A DNA stretch of 64,000 nucleotides from positions 124,001 to 188,000 of the forward strand of contig JALIZF010001434.1 of assembly GCA_029948255.1 (NCBI GenBank), given 5' to 3'. Numbering within the stretch: the stretch's first letter is position 1; every line of letters begins with the position of its first letter. The notes under the pieces are model-generated. The model saw nothing but the letters and a program-made list of their open reading frames with translations, did no database searches and had not been told where the DNA came from. Of this stretch, positions 39,401 through 51,900 are shown piece after piece. Position numbers and translations under genes: made by a program. The stretch comes from Telmatactis stephensoni. Taxonomy: Eukaryota > Cnidaria > Anthozoa > Actiniaria > Isophelliidae.

Positions 39401-42400
39401 CTTTGCATCATTGCTGGTGTACACACATCAATCTTTGTTATAACCACATAGGTGGGGACCCTCAGTGCCATTGTCAAACCAAGATGCTCCTTTGTGGTTC
39501 CAACTGCAATTTAAGCACAATACATATTAACTTCTAACTATTAGCTAACGAGTACTTGTTGGGAATAAAATCTTAATTGTTAAAAATTTCGCTGGAATAA
39601 AAATGTCAGCTGTAAGTGAATTCTGTGATGAGTCGAGAATCTGCTTTATAATTTTTCTCCTCAGGGCAGCATTAGGGTCGTAACAAATTGCAAAATCTGG
39701 AAAGCAGGTTTTTAAAAAAATGAGCCAAAATGATATTGATAAATGATATCAATGAATTTTTCTATGCCTAAATTCACATGCACATCATAAGTTGCTTGAT
39801 GCTCTTCATGGGCACACACACTTTAATAATAATTATTTTTATAAAAATATTATTAACTATTAGTAATTATTACCACACACCTATTCCTGAGTTTCCAGCA
39901 ATGACAAGCATGGCAAAGTCTGGTGAATATCCTGTCAAGCCAAAGATGGTAGTCTTCATGTATTTATGATGTCCAGCCAGGTCAATAAATGTGATTAATT
40001 TACTAGACTGTTCACAAATGTCTTCTGCTGATCTTGACTCACTGTAATTGATCACCTTTAAACATTAACAGAAAATCTTAGATTAATATTCCCATTAAGG
40101 GAAGAAAATCTCTCTACTCTAGCTCTGAAATCATATGCAAAACTATACCACAATACATAGTAGTTATACAATGGTTTAGAGTGGCATACCATGGAATATC
40201 CCACGAGTCACTTGTATTTTCTAGTATACACATTGAGCCTTTACAAAATGTAGGTAAGTATGTATACAAAGAAAATACAAGTGACGAGTGGGATGTCCAC
40301 AGTATGCCAGAAGAAACCAGATTGTATAACTATTTTGATCCCATGCCAGAGAAAATACTGACAGCAATTGGCACAATGTGTCATGGGAAGGATCAGTGGA
40401 ATACCGCTGAATATACAATGGCTTTCCTGCTTTCTGATTGGCTGTATTTTCTATGGTGTGGGATAAAGTGCTGTATCCACTCAATGTGGAGACCTTCCCT
40501 AGTCTGTCAGTTATCGACTGTATTAACAGTTCCAATGTGCTAGTTTATATACCTCTCCACTGCTGTTAAAACCCAAGATTTCATGACTAATACTTGATGT
40601 TCTGCCAGATTGAATTTCATGTAAATGACGGAACAGATTAAGCCTGGCACGCCCATGACCATTGTCCAGTTCATCGTAAGTAAGGACACCCAGTAACGTA
40701 CTTTTTCCTGACTCCACATTACCAAGAACTGCCATCCTTATATCAATAAACTACAAAAGATGGACAAAGGATATTATAAAGAAATAACGCTTGGCATTTG
40801 ACAAATTGCATGTACATCTCCCACAGCTAGGACACTTCAAGGGCGGCTTTGCCTGTTTTACTCACAGCCTTTTAAACAAACGATTTGCACTGTAACTTTT
40901 CAATTTTTTTCTTCTTCTTGTTCTTACACCAGTCTTGTGTGAACTTTGTTGTTAGGGAGTCAGATCAATTATTCCCTATAGCCTTTCTAATGCCTTAAAT
41001 GCCTTTGACTACCAAGTTACAGGGTCCCTATACCTTTTGCGTGAAACGTGAATGGCTGAATTATTTCAACATGAAATGTAATTTATAAGATATAAGATCT
41101 TGTTACATCCACATTAAAGCAGCTTTTAATTTTTTGTGTTAACCCTTTCGCTCCTACAGCGCCCGAAACCGGCCGTAAAAATTCTACTCGTCTAAAAAAT
41201 TACTTCTTCCTAAAAAAGGACAACTCAAACTCAACTTTGGTACCAAAGTAAACTCTAGTAAATGAGTCAAGTTTTGAAAATCAAACATTGTGAAACAACT
41301 GGCGATTTCTGCAGAAATTCGTCATTTCAAGGCAAGGAAAGGAAAAAATCACCATTTTGGGCTCAATTTTCATCCTCGAAAATCACACATTTTGGACCTC
41401 AATTTTTCTCAACAAATTATCCTTTCCTGCACACGAAACAGCATTAACAACCAAATTCAGTCCTAGTCTTGTGTTCTCATGGACTTTTTGGCCTTCTTTT
41501 CCTTTCACGGACACAGCTGCGGCTGATTCATTGTGGCCATTTTGCAAGCACGTGTTTTGGGACTTTTACGACCTAAATGCATTCTGGGTAATTCAGCTCC
41601 TACGCGACAGCCACAGCCCTTCCCTCCATCTTTTACAGTTTTTAGTAAAGTCTCGAGCCCCCTCGGAATTCTGCCCAAATTTCGCGCTTGCTGTGTTCCT
41701 CAATCGTCACAACTCCCAAAAAATGCCATGGCAGGTCCGAGAAATTCCCCTTGGACGAGCTTCAAAGCACACTTCGTCTTGGCGCCACTCAAAATTCACC
41801 CAGTCAAAGCTACGAGTCAAAATGCCTACGAAGTGTTACACCTTGACGAATTCTTACGGCAAGTAAGCTCTCTGCTACTTCCAGGCTTAATGATGCCCAG
41901 CCAGTAGGAACCAAAGGCGAAAAAAGGCTCGAAAATTCACAGAAATCCAAGTTTTCTGGACTTTCAAACGCCAACATCACTCGACCAAAAACGCTACCGC
42001 TTCAAACTGGTTTCAACCGGTTAACTTGAGCCCTCAATAGTACAAAACAGCAGAAGTTTCTATGGTTACTCCAGTAAGCAGGCGAAAAAATACACAAATC
42101 GATTATGACCTCAAAATCGCGTAAAAACCTCAAAAATCCCCAGTAGCGAAAGGGTTAAACAAGAAACAATGGGTGTCACGTGACCCAACTTTTTGACACT
42201 TTAGTTGTGATCACCAACCCTAGGGCTAACTTTTGGCTAGGGTTGGGGTTAAAGTTTTAGGGTTAGGGTTAGAATTTGGGGGGTGGGGTGGTTTTCAGTG
42301 CTACAGCCAGCCTGTTCCCTGGGGCTAAGTTTGGGCCTAGGTAAGTCACGTGACCAGCCTCCCTACCCCACTTCAACACCATAGCAGAAATATCTTCTGT

Positions 42401-45282
42401 CCTAGGACTGCATTCAAGGCACTACAGTGCACTGTGTATGCCAGGATGTGAAAATCACCACCCCCCACACCTGCTGTTTTGTGTGTTTTGGAAAAAATGC
42501 TAAAATCTGGTTGTTCAAAAGTGCCTCCCCCCCTAACATTGCTTGTTTGAACTTGGTTTTCATTCAAACTTCGTATACAGATACCTATCCATGAAACAAA
42601 CTTGTCTATAGGGATTGTAAATGAAAAGGCTGAAATAGTGGAGAAAAAAATTTTTTTAATTAACCCTTTCGCTCCTACAGCGCCCGAAACCGGCCGTAAA
42701 AATTCTACTCGTCTAAAAAATTACTTCTTCCTAAAAAAGGACAACTCAAACTCAACTTTGGTACCAAAGTAAACTCTAGTAAATGAGTCAAGTTTTGAAA
42801 ATCAAACATTGTGAAACAACTGGCGATTTCTGCAGAAATTCGTCATTTCAAGGCAAGGAAAGGAAAAAATCACCATTTTGGGCTCAATTTTCATCCTCGA
42901 AAATCACACATTTTGGACCTCAAGTTTTTCTCAACAAATTATCCTTTCCTGCACACGAAACAGCATTAACAACCAAATTCAGTCCTAGTCTTGTGTTCTC
43001 ATGGACTTTTTGGCCTTCTTTTCCTTTCACGGACACAGCTGCGGCTGATTCATTGTGGCCATTTTGCAAGCACGTGTTTTGGGACTTTTACGACCTAAAT
43101 GCATTCTGGGTAATTCAGCTCCTACGCGACAGCCACAGCCCTTCCCTCCATCTTTTACAGTTTTTAGTAAAGTCTCGAGCCCCCTCGGAATTCTGCCCAA
43201 ATTTCGCGCTTGCTGTGTTCCTCAATCGTCACAACTCCCAAAAAATGCCATGGCAGGTCCGAGAAATTCCCCTTGGACGAGCTTCAAAGCACACTTCGTC
43301 TTGGCGCCACTCAAAATTCACCCAGTCAAAGCTACGAGTCAAAATGCCTACGAAGTGTTACACCTTGACGAATTCTTACGGCAAGTAAGCTCTCTGCTAC
43401 TTCCAGGCTTAATGATGCCCAGCCAGTAGGAACCAAAGGCGAAAAAAGGCTCGAAAATTCACAGAAATCCAAGTTTTCTGGACTTTCAACCACCACCATC
43501 ACTCGACCAAAAACGCTACCGCTTCAAACTGGTTTCAACCGGTTAACTTGAGCCCTCAATAGTGCAAAACAGCAGAAGTTTCTATGGTTACTCCAGTAAG
43601 CAGGCGAAAAAATACACAAATCGATTATGACCTCAAAATCGCGTAAAAACCTCAAAAATCCCCAGTAGCGAAAGGGTTAATGTAAAAGACATTTTTTAAT
43701 TATCTGTGATGCATGAAAAGACCAAATATATTCATTTCATTTTGCAAAGGGGTATACGAGACCCTGTATATTTTCAGTCACAAATGGTACATGTAGTTGC
43801 CTTAGGAACTAATGGCCACTTCTAAAGCACAGCCAAGTGTTCTACAATCCTTTACAGAATACACCTACAGATATGTATAATGTACATGCAAGAAAGACAG
43901 GCCTCTAAATGATAAGTATAGATCAGATGTCAATTTAGAGAATTTAATAACAGCTATCAAAAACCTTACTTGTTGATCATCTGGCACTTGACGCACTAAA
44001 ACCTCTGCCACATGTCGAGACATAGAGTTATCAGAAGCATCAATGCACTGACGTCGTAGCACAGACGTTGTTGCACCAAGCTTGGATGCCATGAGTTCCA
44101 GGGTTTTTAAAGAGGCTTGAAGCTCTCTTTCAGGGAGCCCAACAACAGTCCCACCATCCTCAACACCAATCTCATAGATTGCTTCCCCCTGTCCTTCCTG
44201 GAGTCTCCATTTCATTTGGGTGACAAGATGGATGAGTCTAGACTCTGATGGATTAACCAACTTCAGCTGAAATACCAATTCAATGACCAAAACAATTTGA
44301 GTACTAAACTTTTTGTCTACTATCAATTAAACTAGAAATGATTCTTAACAAATCAGGGGAAAGTAACCTCTGCCTAATCCCTGCAATTTCCACTTCCACA
44401 TTTCATCAAAACTATAATCTGTCCCATCAAAAATCTGTATGAAAACCAGTTTTTGGCACAAACAATAGAACAATTTATGGTCATAGCATGACAGATACAC
44501 CAAGAATTTGATGCAAAAATGACTAATATGCCACTTCTGTGAATGCCAGGGTTCATACAATTTTGGAAAGGGGTATATGGCAGCAGGCTGATTATTAAAG
44601 AAAAACTGTAGGTATTATTTTATTTAGGTCCAGTTATGCAAATTTATGTATTTATAAATTATAAGGTCAAGTGCAAAAGAAATAAGAGCTCTAAATATAA
44701 TATCTTAAATAAAGTGTAAAACTTCACATTAAGTACTTTCTGTAATGTTACAGGTACATAAAATCAAAATCAAAATCCTGGAAAAACAAAACCTTAACTT
44801 TGTTAATTAACTATTATTTATATGCAGATTTGATCTTATCTAATGTGACGTGTAATTTTAACACTGATAACATAACATTACCGACTTCAGGACTATTTAA
44901 GACAAAAAAAACAACCCAATCGTTAACATATTCAACTAATTTAATCGACCACAAACTTCACTAATAAAAATAAACCATAACCACCAAACATGGATGAAAT
45001 TTATACCTGGAAAAAAAATTGTGCATGCATGTAAACAAAGAAAAAATTCCGCCCAATTTTCAGTTTGATTTACTTACCTTATACTCGATATTCCCTTCCT
45101 CTGCCTGCAGACAGGAACACAACATTAGGATTAATGATTACGCTTCAAATAAAGCGACACAAGTCATGGAAAACACTTACTTCGGGTGGTAGACATTCAG
45201 GCATAGGTTCAGGCTCGCCATTTCCATCGGCCGAGCAGCCATTTCGTGTTGAGCTTTCAAACAGTCCAACAAAGGTCTCCAT
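36417..45282 (-). CDS. GTPBP2: GTP-binding protein 2 (translational-GTPase-like, GTPBP1/2 family)
   Basis: Complete 11-exon gene on the minus strand: 45282-45181, 45104-45078, 44266-43970, 40750-40553, 40055-39881, 39503-39287, 38644-38509, 37678-37620, 37348-37177, 36941-36780 and 36578-36417. The exons sum to 1707 nt and encode 568 aa, with phase kept at every junction. It is an EF1A-like GTPase; in vertebrates GTPBP2 works with Pelota in rescue of stalled ribosomes. G1 is GNVESGKST (151-159; Glu where vertebrates have Asp), G3 is DLAGHHKY (from 233) and G4 is TKID (289-292). [20 protein letters not shown] and GFNSSGE match GTPBP2 rather than GTPBP1. Later exons give the beta-barrel domains ([36 protein letters not shown]). 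Exon 2 is a 27-nt microexon (AEEGNIEYK). Intron 3 hosts two 1-kb TTAA elements. The gene is divergent from TMEM26. Confidence 0.95.
37765..38193. mobile_element. Fold-back element copy 2 (GTPBP2 intron 7)
   Basis: About 430 bp, almost wholly palindromic: AATAGGCGATATGCACCAAC at the left, AGTGCATATTGCCTATT at the right, centre GGATGGCAAGATCGTGCCATCC. Same family as 7517-8227 but uninterrupted. Confidence 0.85.
38337..38472. mobile_element. 136-bp MITE in GTPBP2 intron 7
   Basis: Perfect terminal inverted repeats of about 30 bp: TAGAGGGATTTCATGGCAGC followed by CATGTTTGTGG, and CCACAAACATG followed by GCTGCCATGAAATCCCTCTA. Flanked by TA. Confidence 0.9.
38778..38892. repeat. Fold-back sequence in GTPBP2 intron 6
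   Basis: GACTAGCCTCTCATTCATGT at the left is complemented by ACATGAGGCTAGTC at the right, with CCAATTTGAACA/GTTCAAACTGG outside. The word ATGAGAGGCTAGTCAGAC also occurs near 2210. Confidence 0.7.
39075..39266 (+). repeat. Tandem duplication of about 95 bp in GTPBP2 intron 6
   Basis: CTGTGAATAAAACTA, TCAAATCATA, CCTCTCAATTTTAT and GGAGAAGATGGATGTTGATC each occur twice in the same order. The second unit ends about 20 bp from the splice donor of exon 6. Confidence 0.88.
40160..40333. mobile_element. Fold-back sequence in GTPBP2 intron 4
   Basis: AGTTATACAATGGTTT and ATATCCCACGAGTCACTTGT with ATTTTC at the left pair with GAAAAT, ACAAGTGACGAGTGGGAT and AAACCAGATTGTATAACT at the right. Confidence 0.8.
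41139..42158. mobile_element. TTAA-flanked non-autonomous element (piggyBac-like ends), copy 1
   Basis: TTAACCCTTTCGCT at the left, AGCGAAAGGGTTAA at the right; 1012 bp between the TTAA target copies. CCC-starting ends at TTAA fit piggyBac-type transposition. No transposase; open frames inside are not recognisable proteins. Lies in GTPBP2 intron 3. Confidence 0.88.
42159..42659. other. Spacer between the two TTAA elements
   Basis: Unique intron sequence, including a degenerate AGGGTT-rich stretch at 42228-42275. Its presence argues that the two elements are separate insertions rather than a simple tandem copy. Confidence 0.6.
42660..43680. mobile_element. TTAA-flanked non-autonomous element (piggyBac-like ends), copy 2
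   Basis: Same ends, orientation and length (1013 bp) as 41139-42158. I count only a handful of differences, e.g. one inserted base near 42924 and changes near 43487-43493 and 43564. The near identity means recent movement or recent duplication. Confidence 0.9.
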
Positions 45283-46108
45283 GAGTCATAGCTTTCTCTG
45301 TATCAACTTTAGATGTTGTCAGTTGGATTTGGATTTAGTATCAAGTGATGGTGATCTTGCAGGAAGAGATAGTGGGGTATTTTTGTTGACATGTTATTAT
45401 TTATGTGTTGGCGGCCATCTTGTCACCACAAACCCGCGCTCTTACATCAGAAAAGAGCCCGGATGATGATGAAACACGTCGCAATCTATGACGTCACAGA
45501 CGAATTTAAGATTTAGAATTGAATCAAAGAGAGAGAAAGAAAGAGAGAAAAAAGAAGGTCGAGAAAAAGAAAGAAAACAAAAGAAAGAAAGAAAACAAAA
45601 GAAGAAAAGAACTAGCCAGGAAATGAAGAAATAAAATTGATAGAAAAAATAAAGTAAGTAAAGGAAAAACTGAAGGAAAGTGAAGAAAGACCGAAAACCA
45701 AGGGGGCCATCAGGGATGGTATTGCCGGGTTTCAAACAGCTGTTGAATCTCATTATCTGCCTCAAATGGTGGTCAAACATTGACCACCATGTCAGTGCTC
45801 TCAACCAGAGAATATTCTATTGAAAACTTGTCTTTCAGCTGTGGAAAATTCCAGCAAGACTGAAAATGACGTCATATGAAACCCAACAAATAGAGTCGGA
45901 TATAAAAAGTTTCATTAACTTTTTCGTGATTTTGATCATTCCGACACAACAAAAAAGCTGATCTTTATTTGTCCTTGGTCTCCCTAGAGACACTGCTACA
46001 AACAATGTGTGACATTTGATGCGGAACAAAGGTTGACATCTCTTCGTCAAGAGGAGTCACATTTCGCAGTTGTCAATTGACTACATATAATCAAACTTCC
46101 TTGCAAAC
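45283..46108. promoter_or_regulatory. Divergent promoter region of GTPBP2 and TMEM26
   Basis: 826 bp between divergent start codons. Holds an A/G-rich stretch (45523-45690), TGACGTCA words at 45490 and 45867 that resemble CRE sites, and no TATA box that I can place. Promoter role is inferred from gene arrangement. Confidence 0.5.
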
Positions 46109-49100
46109 ATGGCCTCCAGTTTCTTCCAACTACTATCTGCTATTTTTACGCGTATTATCTTTCTGGTTCATGGATTTGTGTCTGTTCTTTTGGTTGTTCA
46201 AAGTCTCAATAACAGGAATTATTGGTGGCTGTGTACGGGGTTAGTGTTGTTAATAATCGAGTCGTTCTACACGATTATCATTCGCAAAGGCCGGGAGTAC
46301 AAGTAGTAAGTAAAAGTAGCTTTTTAACCTTTATTTAGTTGAAGTAATTATTCTCTTGTTTTAAATGAACTGTATAGTTATTGCCTTTTTGTTAGTACAA
46401 TGTTAAGCATTCTCTAGAGAGTTATAATTGTCACAATCAAAGTTGGTTCCTCGGTGGTTCAGTTGAATACTTTCACAGGCTAATGAAGTGTCAACTAGCA
46501 TTATTTAGAACTACATGCCCTGTTCTTACGATATTTGAGTTGCAAAAGTTATGTCTTTATTTATTATGTATTTATGAGTGCCCAGCACATCAAGTACCGC
46601 TCATAGGCTGTTAATTTTGGCTTTTTCATGGAAGAAAGCTCGCAAAGGAATGCATTCATTGCTGCATAACAAATAGGTTTATTACGAAATGGTAAATATG
46701 TTCTAATAATTTCTTTATCGCGACAAATATGGATGAAAAAGTATATAATGTCTCTGTGACATAACTTAGACTTAATTAATCATGAATTTATAGATATAAA
46801 CATAAAATAGTGAGTGGTTCGTAATTTTCATATTGTTGCATGTGACGTCATTGTGACATCGTGTATGACGTATTTGTTACACTTTGTCATTGGTTGTGTG
46901 GATTTGGTGTGAAAAGAACAAAGGATTATAATCAATAATGCTCGCTGAATAAGATACTTGCACGATACCGTCATTTAACTACAGCTACCAAAATGCTCTG
47001 CTTGCTGACTGAATTTTGTTAAGTCATTAGTGCTGAATAGAAAGAAAATTTGGCTTGTGAGAACCAGGCTAGCGCTCAAGGCATTATGGTAGCTGTAGTC
47101 AAATGAACACTGACATCTGCATGCAAATGTATTATTCGTCCTTTTGAGATAAAAGAAATAACTGTAAAGAATTGGTATTGAAATGCATGCTTTCGCTTTC
47201 TTACTCTTTACTCTTACTTTCTTACTCTTAACTCTTTCGCATGCTCGCGACGCTCTGCTCGCGACGTTTCTCATAAATCAACGGACCCTGGGTAGACACG
47301 GCTGAAAAACGCATTGCGCATGCTCGAAAATTCGGCAGGAATTCGTAGACGCGTTCGTATTTACAAACAAGAGTAGGTACCATCGATTCAACTGTCATGT
47401 ATTATGCGAATTTCTCGTGTATTATTGATCAGGGAAAGAGAACAACTAAAGCAATGTTTTAGAAAAAAATAAGCGCTAACTTTTCACGGACAGCCTTACC
47501 TTTCAATGTTTACTAAATCACTAATGCTTTTATTTAAAGCTTCCGAGTATGCGCAATTCGTTTTTCGCCCCCGTGCCCTCAGGGACACGTTTTTCGAAAG
47601 ACCCGGCAATCTATTGGCCCGTTTAGTTAGCCGGCTGTTACCCTATATTTTTTATGAGGGTGCTGTACAGTGTTTCTCGAAGCAGACGTTATTTTCAATT
47701 TCTAGGATTTTGCAAGCAAGTGTGCGGGTGCGCGCGCAATCCCGTAATCTTTCACGTACAGCAAGGATAGCACAGTTCGTGTGTCATTAAAAGGTTGTCG
47801 TGAGCTTAAGTCGACATACCCAATTACTGTAAATGCACTCGGGCTACCAATTCTAAAAACGTGATCTTTAACTTTATTGTCTAGTTTTTGGCCAGGAAGT
47901 CTTCTTTACATGTGCACTGTTCTTCCAGTCATCTGGGTTGCTGAACTAAACATTCTTGAAAAGAAAAGCGTCAACAAAACTCTGTGTGAGTTAGAAGCGA
48001 ATAATGAGGTCACTCGTTTTACCGCCCTTGGACCGGTAAGTAATTGCTTCTCTGCTTGGCCAAACAAGATGTATTCCAAGTTATACCGTAAACTGATGCT
48101 TGTAAGTTCCGCAGTTAAATTGTTTGTAAAGGTTCGCGGTGTCACCTCGGAAGAAAGCTCGAATTTCGTATCGAAAATTCACGGTGTAATTTTTAGCAAC
48201 TACGGAGCGAGCGCTAGCGAATAGGCGGCTATTACTCTGGCTACGGTATAGTATACAATCATATATCATGATTCTTGGTCTGAACCTAGATGGTTGATTG
48301 GCTTGTTAGAAAGCAAAATTTTTACTCAGTTTATAACCCCCCTCCCCGTTTACAGTATTGATACTAGTTTGTAGAAATTGCCAATACAAACAAGATTGTT
48401 TAATGATTAATCACGCGCTAGGGACTGGAGGTGGAGACGCTTACTTGTTTTGATTCTTACAGATAACCATTCGCAATGACGACGGGACGGGAGCTCAAAA
48501 GTGGTCTAAACTCGGCCTCATTCTCGTCATTATCATTGGTCGATGGCTACTTCCTCGTGGGGAACTCACACGTGACCAGTTATCTGCGCTCCTATTGGTC
48601 TATGTCGCTAATGCAGCTGATATCATGGGTAAGAATTTGTTTTCGTTATGACTTTCGCACTCAGAGAAGATACAGTAAAAACCTGGCTAATGACCAAAAC
48701 TATGTCACTGGCACCGTACAAACCATCTTATATAGGAGAGTACCACACCACACCCACCCCTCCCCACCCCACCCCACCCCACCCCCGTGTCAGAGGTAGT
48801 GGTAGTGTCATTAAAAATCGACTTCTGATTTTAGAGTTGTTTGAGCTGTTCGATGACCAACCAGCATTATGGTGTAAGGAAGGCATAGCACAGTCTGTTC
48901 TTACCACGTACACATGGTGTTTTATGCAGTTTACTCTTGTTTTCACTGCAACGGCTAATACAGTCCCAGATGAGGCAAGGAAAAAGGTACGGTGTGTGTA
49001 AATGTAGTACAAACTGCGCCGTGTTCACATCACTTGAGGGGGAGGGAAGGGGGGTATTGTTAATTCCATTTCGTTGTTGTTCGTATTTCTTTCACTTGTC

Positions 49101-50791
49101 GTGTGAATTACAGTTTGGCTCATTTTATTTCTTTATTTCTTTATTTCTTTATTTCTTTATTTCTTTATTTCTTTATTTCTTTATTTCTTTATTTCTTTAT
49201 TTCTTTATTTCTTTATTTCTTTATTTCTTTATTTCTTTATTTCTTTATTTCTTTATTTCTTTATTTCTTTATTTCTTTATTTCTTTATTTCTTTATTTCT
49301 TTATTTCTTTATTTCTTTATTTCTTTATTTCTTTATTTCTTTATTTCTTTATTTCTTTATTTCTTTATTTCTTTCTTTCTTTCTTTCTAAGTGGTGTTTA
49401 ATACATCATACTGGAATGAGTTTCATGCCTGTACGAGTTCATCATATCAGATTTGGAGGAGGGGTGAATATTTAGCATGCTGGAATATGAAATTAGGGAT
49501 TCTTAAATTAAATGCGAGCATATATGCGCTCCTGGCTAAAATATAGTCATTAACCCCTTGTAAAGTAAAGTTGTGGTTGTGAAAATTTGTCAATAGATTC
49601 TTTTTTGCGTAGAAGTACAGTAAAAACCCGCATATAAGAACCACTGTTTTTCGAGGTTAGGCTAAAGTGGTTCTTATGTAATTGGTATTTAGTGAGAATT
49701 TAGGCTAAGGTGGTTCTTGACGGGTTCTTATATACAAGGCAAAAACAATATGTATATTTATATGTTTGTATTGTATATGTATAAAAAATCATTTGCTTAT
49801 TATTATTGAGTACAAATAATAACATATTGTATTGTATATACATCACCTAAAACATTTGTAAAGCATTTATCTTGTAAAAATTTGGTCATTCAGCCTGAAC
49901 TTATATTTTTTTCACTATTTACAAAACAAAAACAAAAAAGAACATAAATCCAAATCAATGTTGAAACCTTTTATATAAGAACCAGTCTAATTTCTTAGGC
50001 TAAAGTGGTTCTTATTTAACAGATGCTTAAAAAGCAAATTTTAGCCTAGTGGTTCTTAATCCACTGGTTCTTATATGCGGGTTTTTACTGTATTATCACA
50101 TCGCTTATGAAATCTCTTTTTTTTTTCTTTCAAGATGAACGAGGCAGTCAAAACTTTAAGGGAGCAAGAGAACCGAAAGAATAAACAAAGAGGGAGAGAG
50201 AAAAGACTTCCAAAATACATCAAAAAACTAATACGGCAGAAACAACAACAGGATCTCGAGAAATTCGAAAAAGAACTTAATAAAGTTTTTGGTTCTCCAG
50301 TTGAAGCGTCAAATCGATATGGCGCCAACGGCAGAGGCAGAAAACATCAGCGATACTCCATTCACGATACAGTAAAAGGAGTTGTAGAGGCTCAGAGAGA
50401 GCGTAAACTAGAAGAAGAAGTTATTGAAGAAGTGATTAAAGAGAAAGAGAAACTTCGTCTACACGGAGACTTGTACTCCATCTTGACAATGATGTTGATG
50501 CAAGACGGACCTTTTCTTGTGGTTCGTCTCATTATGATTATCGAATATGAAGTTACAAACGAGACACATTTATTTTTCACTGGCAAAAATGCAATGGCTT
50601 TGTCGTTGCTCTTTTACAGAATGTTGGTGCTACTTTATGAAGGTAAAAACGTGGAAATGGAAGAGGAAAGTGAGGAGGAGGAGTTTAGACGAAAACCCTT
50701 CGCTATAAGTTATGACCGGGAATCTACTTACAGTGAACAAAGTGCAAGCAAAACAAGCAAGAAAGTTAAATTAGAAACTAGTGTAGTATGA
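46109..50791 (+). CDS. TMEM26: TMEM26-like multipass membrane protein
   Basis: Five exons, 46109-46305, 47885-48035, 48463-48628, 48835-48986 and 50135-50791, join in frame to 440 aa (human TMEM26 is 368). Exon 1 encodes two hydrophobic segments (ARIIFLVHGF-type start, then WWLCTGLVLLIIESFYTI) ending KGREYKYF, matching human RGYKWF. Exon 2 gives WPGSLLYMCTVLPVIWVAEL. Exon 3 gives LGLILVIIIGRWLLPRGELT and QLSALLLVYVANAADIM, matching human IIGRWLLP and TRDQLSQLLL. Exon 5 holds the family signature MMLMQDGPFLVVRLIMI. A long basic, Lys/Glu-rich insertion (from MNEAVKTLREQENRKNK) precedes that signature and makes the protein longer than the vertebrate one. The exact donor of exon 1 (46305) was chosen because it restores YKYFWPG. 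Molecular function is not well defined even in vertebrates. Confidence 0.88.
47288..47660 (+). repeat. Dispersed repeat, copy A (TMEM26 intron 1)
   Basis: Starts GGGTAGACACGGCTGAAAAA and shares CGCATTGCGCATGCTCGAAA, TATTATGCGAATTTCTC and CTTCCGAGT with 54604-54910 in the same order. No terminal repeats seen. Confidence 0.8.
49122..49389 (+). repeat. (ATTTCTTT)n satellite-like tract, TMEM26 intron 4
   Basis: About 32 almost perfect 8-bp units. Because 8 is not a multiple of 3, all three frames stay open, producing long spurious ORFs. Confidence 0.95.
49616..50092. mobile_element. TA-flanked MITE, about 473 bp, TMEM26 intron 4
   Basis: TACAGTAAAAACCCGCATAT with AAGAACCACTG at the left; CCACTGGTTCTTATATGCGG with GTTTTTACTGTA at the right. 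The interior repeats GGCTAAAGTGGTTCTTAT. CAGT...ACTG ends at TA are Tc1/mariner-like. A solitary left-end word (TACAGTAAAAACCTGG) is at about 48671. Confidence 0.9.
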
Positions 50792-51900
50792 AACACCTGT
50801 ATTTCGTTTGTAGTATAAATTATAAACTATTTTTAGAGATATTTTCCGAAAGAAAAAGAGAAGAAGAAGAAGCGATGTTTTTGAATTTTAGTGTTAACAC
50901 GTATTTTGTGGAACTTAACATGTACATATTTTTGTCATTTGTAAATACAGTGTTACAATTTAAGTACAGAATTAAACGACTTAGCGTACAAGAAGGTTGA
51001 GTTACTCCGGTAAAAAATAATTTTTGCCAAAATGTTTTCCTAACATTTTTAAAATATTTAATAAGTGTAGTACGTTTTTCGCTCAAACTGTTCAAACTTG
51101 AAGACAAAATATTATAAACTATTGGCTCAATTTCTGATATAATGAGTATGTGGAAGCAGCGGGAATCTCGAACACAGACAAAAACCTTAGGCTTTTGACA
51201 AAAGACAATATATTCCGTACCGTGAACAGTAAATAACATTCTCTCTTAAATGACTACCAGTTTAAACAAATAAGCTCTTTTTTTCACTAAAACAGTTAAA
51301 GGTTATTTGTCATTAAGGAATTCTGACCAAATGTTTAAAGGAGAACAAGCAATTTGAACTGTAATGCATTTCCATATTGATTTAACGGGTTGCAGTATTT
51401 ATGCGTTTGGGTGTCACTTTTCTGAAACCAATTGCGCGCACACAATATAAATTGGTTTTAAAATAGTCAATGACTATTGAACTAAACGTTAAAAATTTAG
51501 AAAAATAACTTCAAAGTTTTAGAGATTTTTTTGGATTTTGATGCTCTTTAGGAAGAAACTTCGGCTGGGAAAGCTTATGGTTATTCGTTCAGATATGTTG
51601 CCTCTCAACTAACAACTGTTGTTTAATTATTCATAACAGCTTTTCGCTTCAAATGAGTACTGATTAGCAAGAACCAAACTTAAAGTCTAATCACCCGCTG
51701 GGCAAAGTTAAAAAATGAGCCCGTCCTCTCATACGTAATGTTATTACTTCACTGGAGCTTTGGATTTGACAGCGGCTTGCGAGCAAATATGCTATTTTTC
51801 AAAGAAACCGGCACGCAAGCTCCATACTAGTAACTCTGAAAAATCTCTTTAGGATTCAACTGTGCGTGGTTAAGTACAAGTGAACTGAACAAACAAAAAT
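50792..51900. other. Intergenic region between TMEM26 and the Kv gene
   Basis: About 1.1 kb holding the TMEM26 3' UTR and the Kv promoter/leader. No repeat or further gene recognised. Confidence 0.55.

Noticed and set aside
40181..40543. 120-aa and 104-aa open frames on opposite strands
   Set aside because: Partly within the fold-back element of GTPBP2 intron 4, mutually overlapping, no domain.
41262..41907. Open frames of 169 and 124 aa, and the matching 201 and 124 aa frames at 42783-43429
   Set aside because: They lie wholly inside the two TTAA elements, overlap each other in different frames, differ in length between near-identical copies because of a one-base indel, and resemble no transposase.
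42228..42275. Telomere-like AGGGTT words
   Set aside because: Only about two perfect TTAGGG units in a degenerate stretch; too short and irregular to call an interstitial telomere.
48937..49401. 154-aa open frame of repeated FLYFFIS
   Set aside because: Artefact of the (ATTTCTTT)n tract, which leaves all three frames open. Similar artefacts come from the TTCC tract (60750-61151), the TC tract (19455-19844), the CTG/CTT tracts and the AAT tract.
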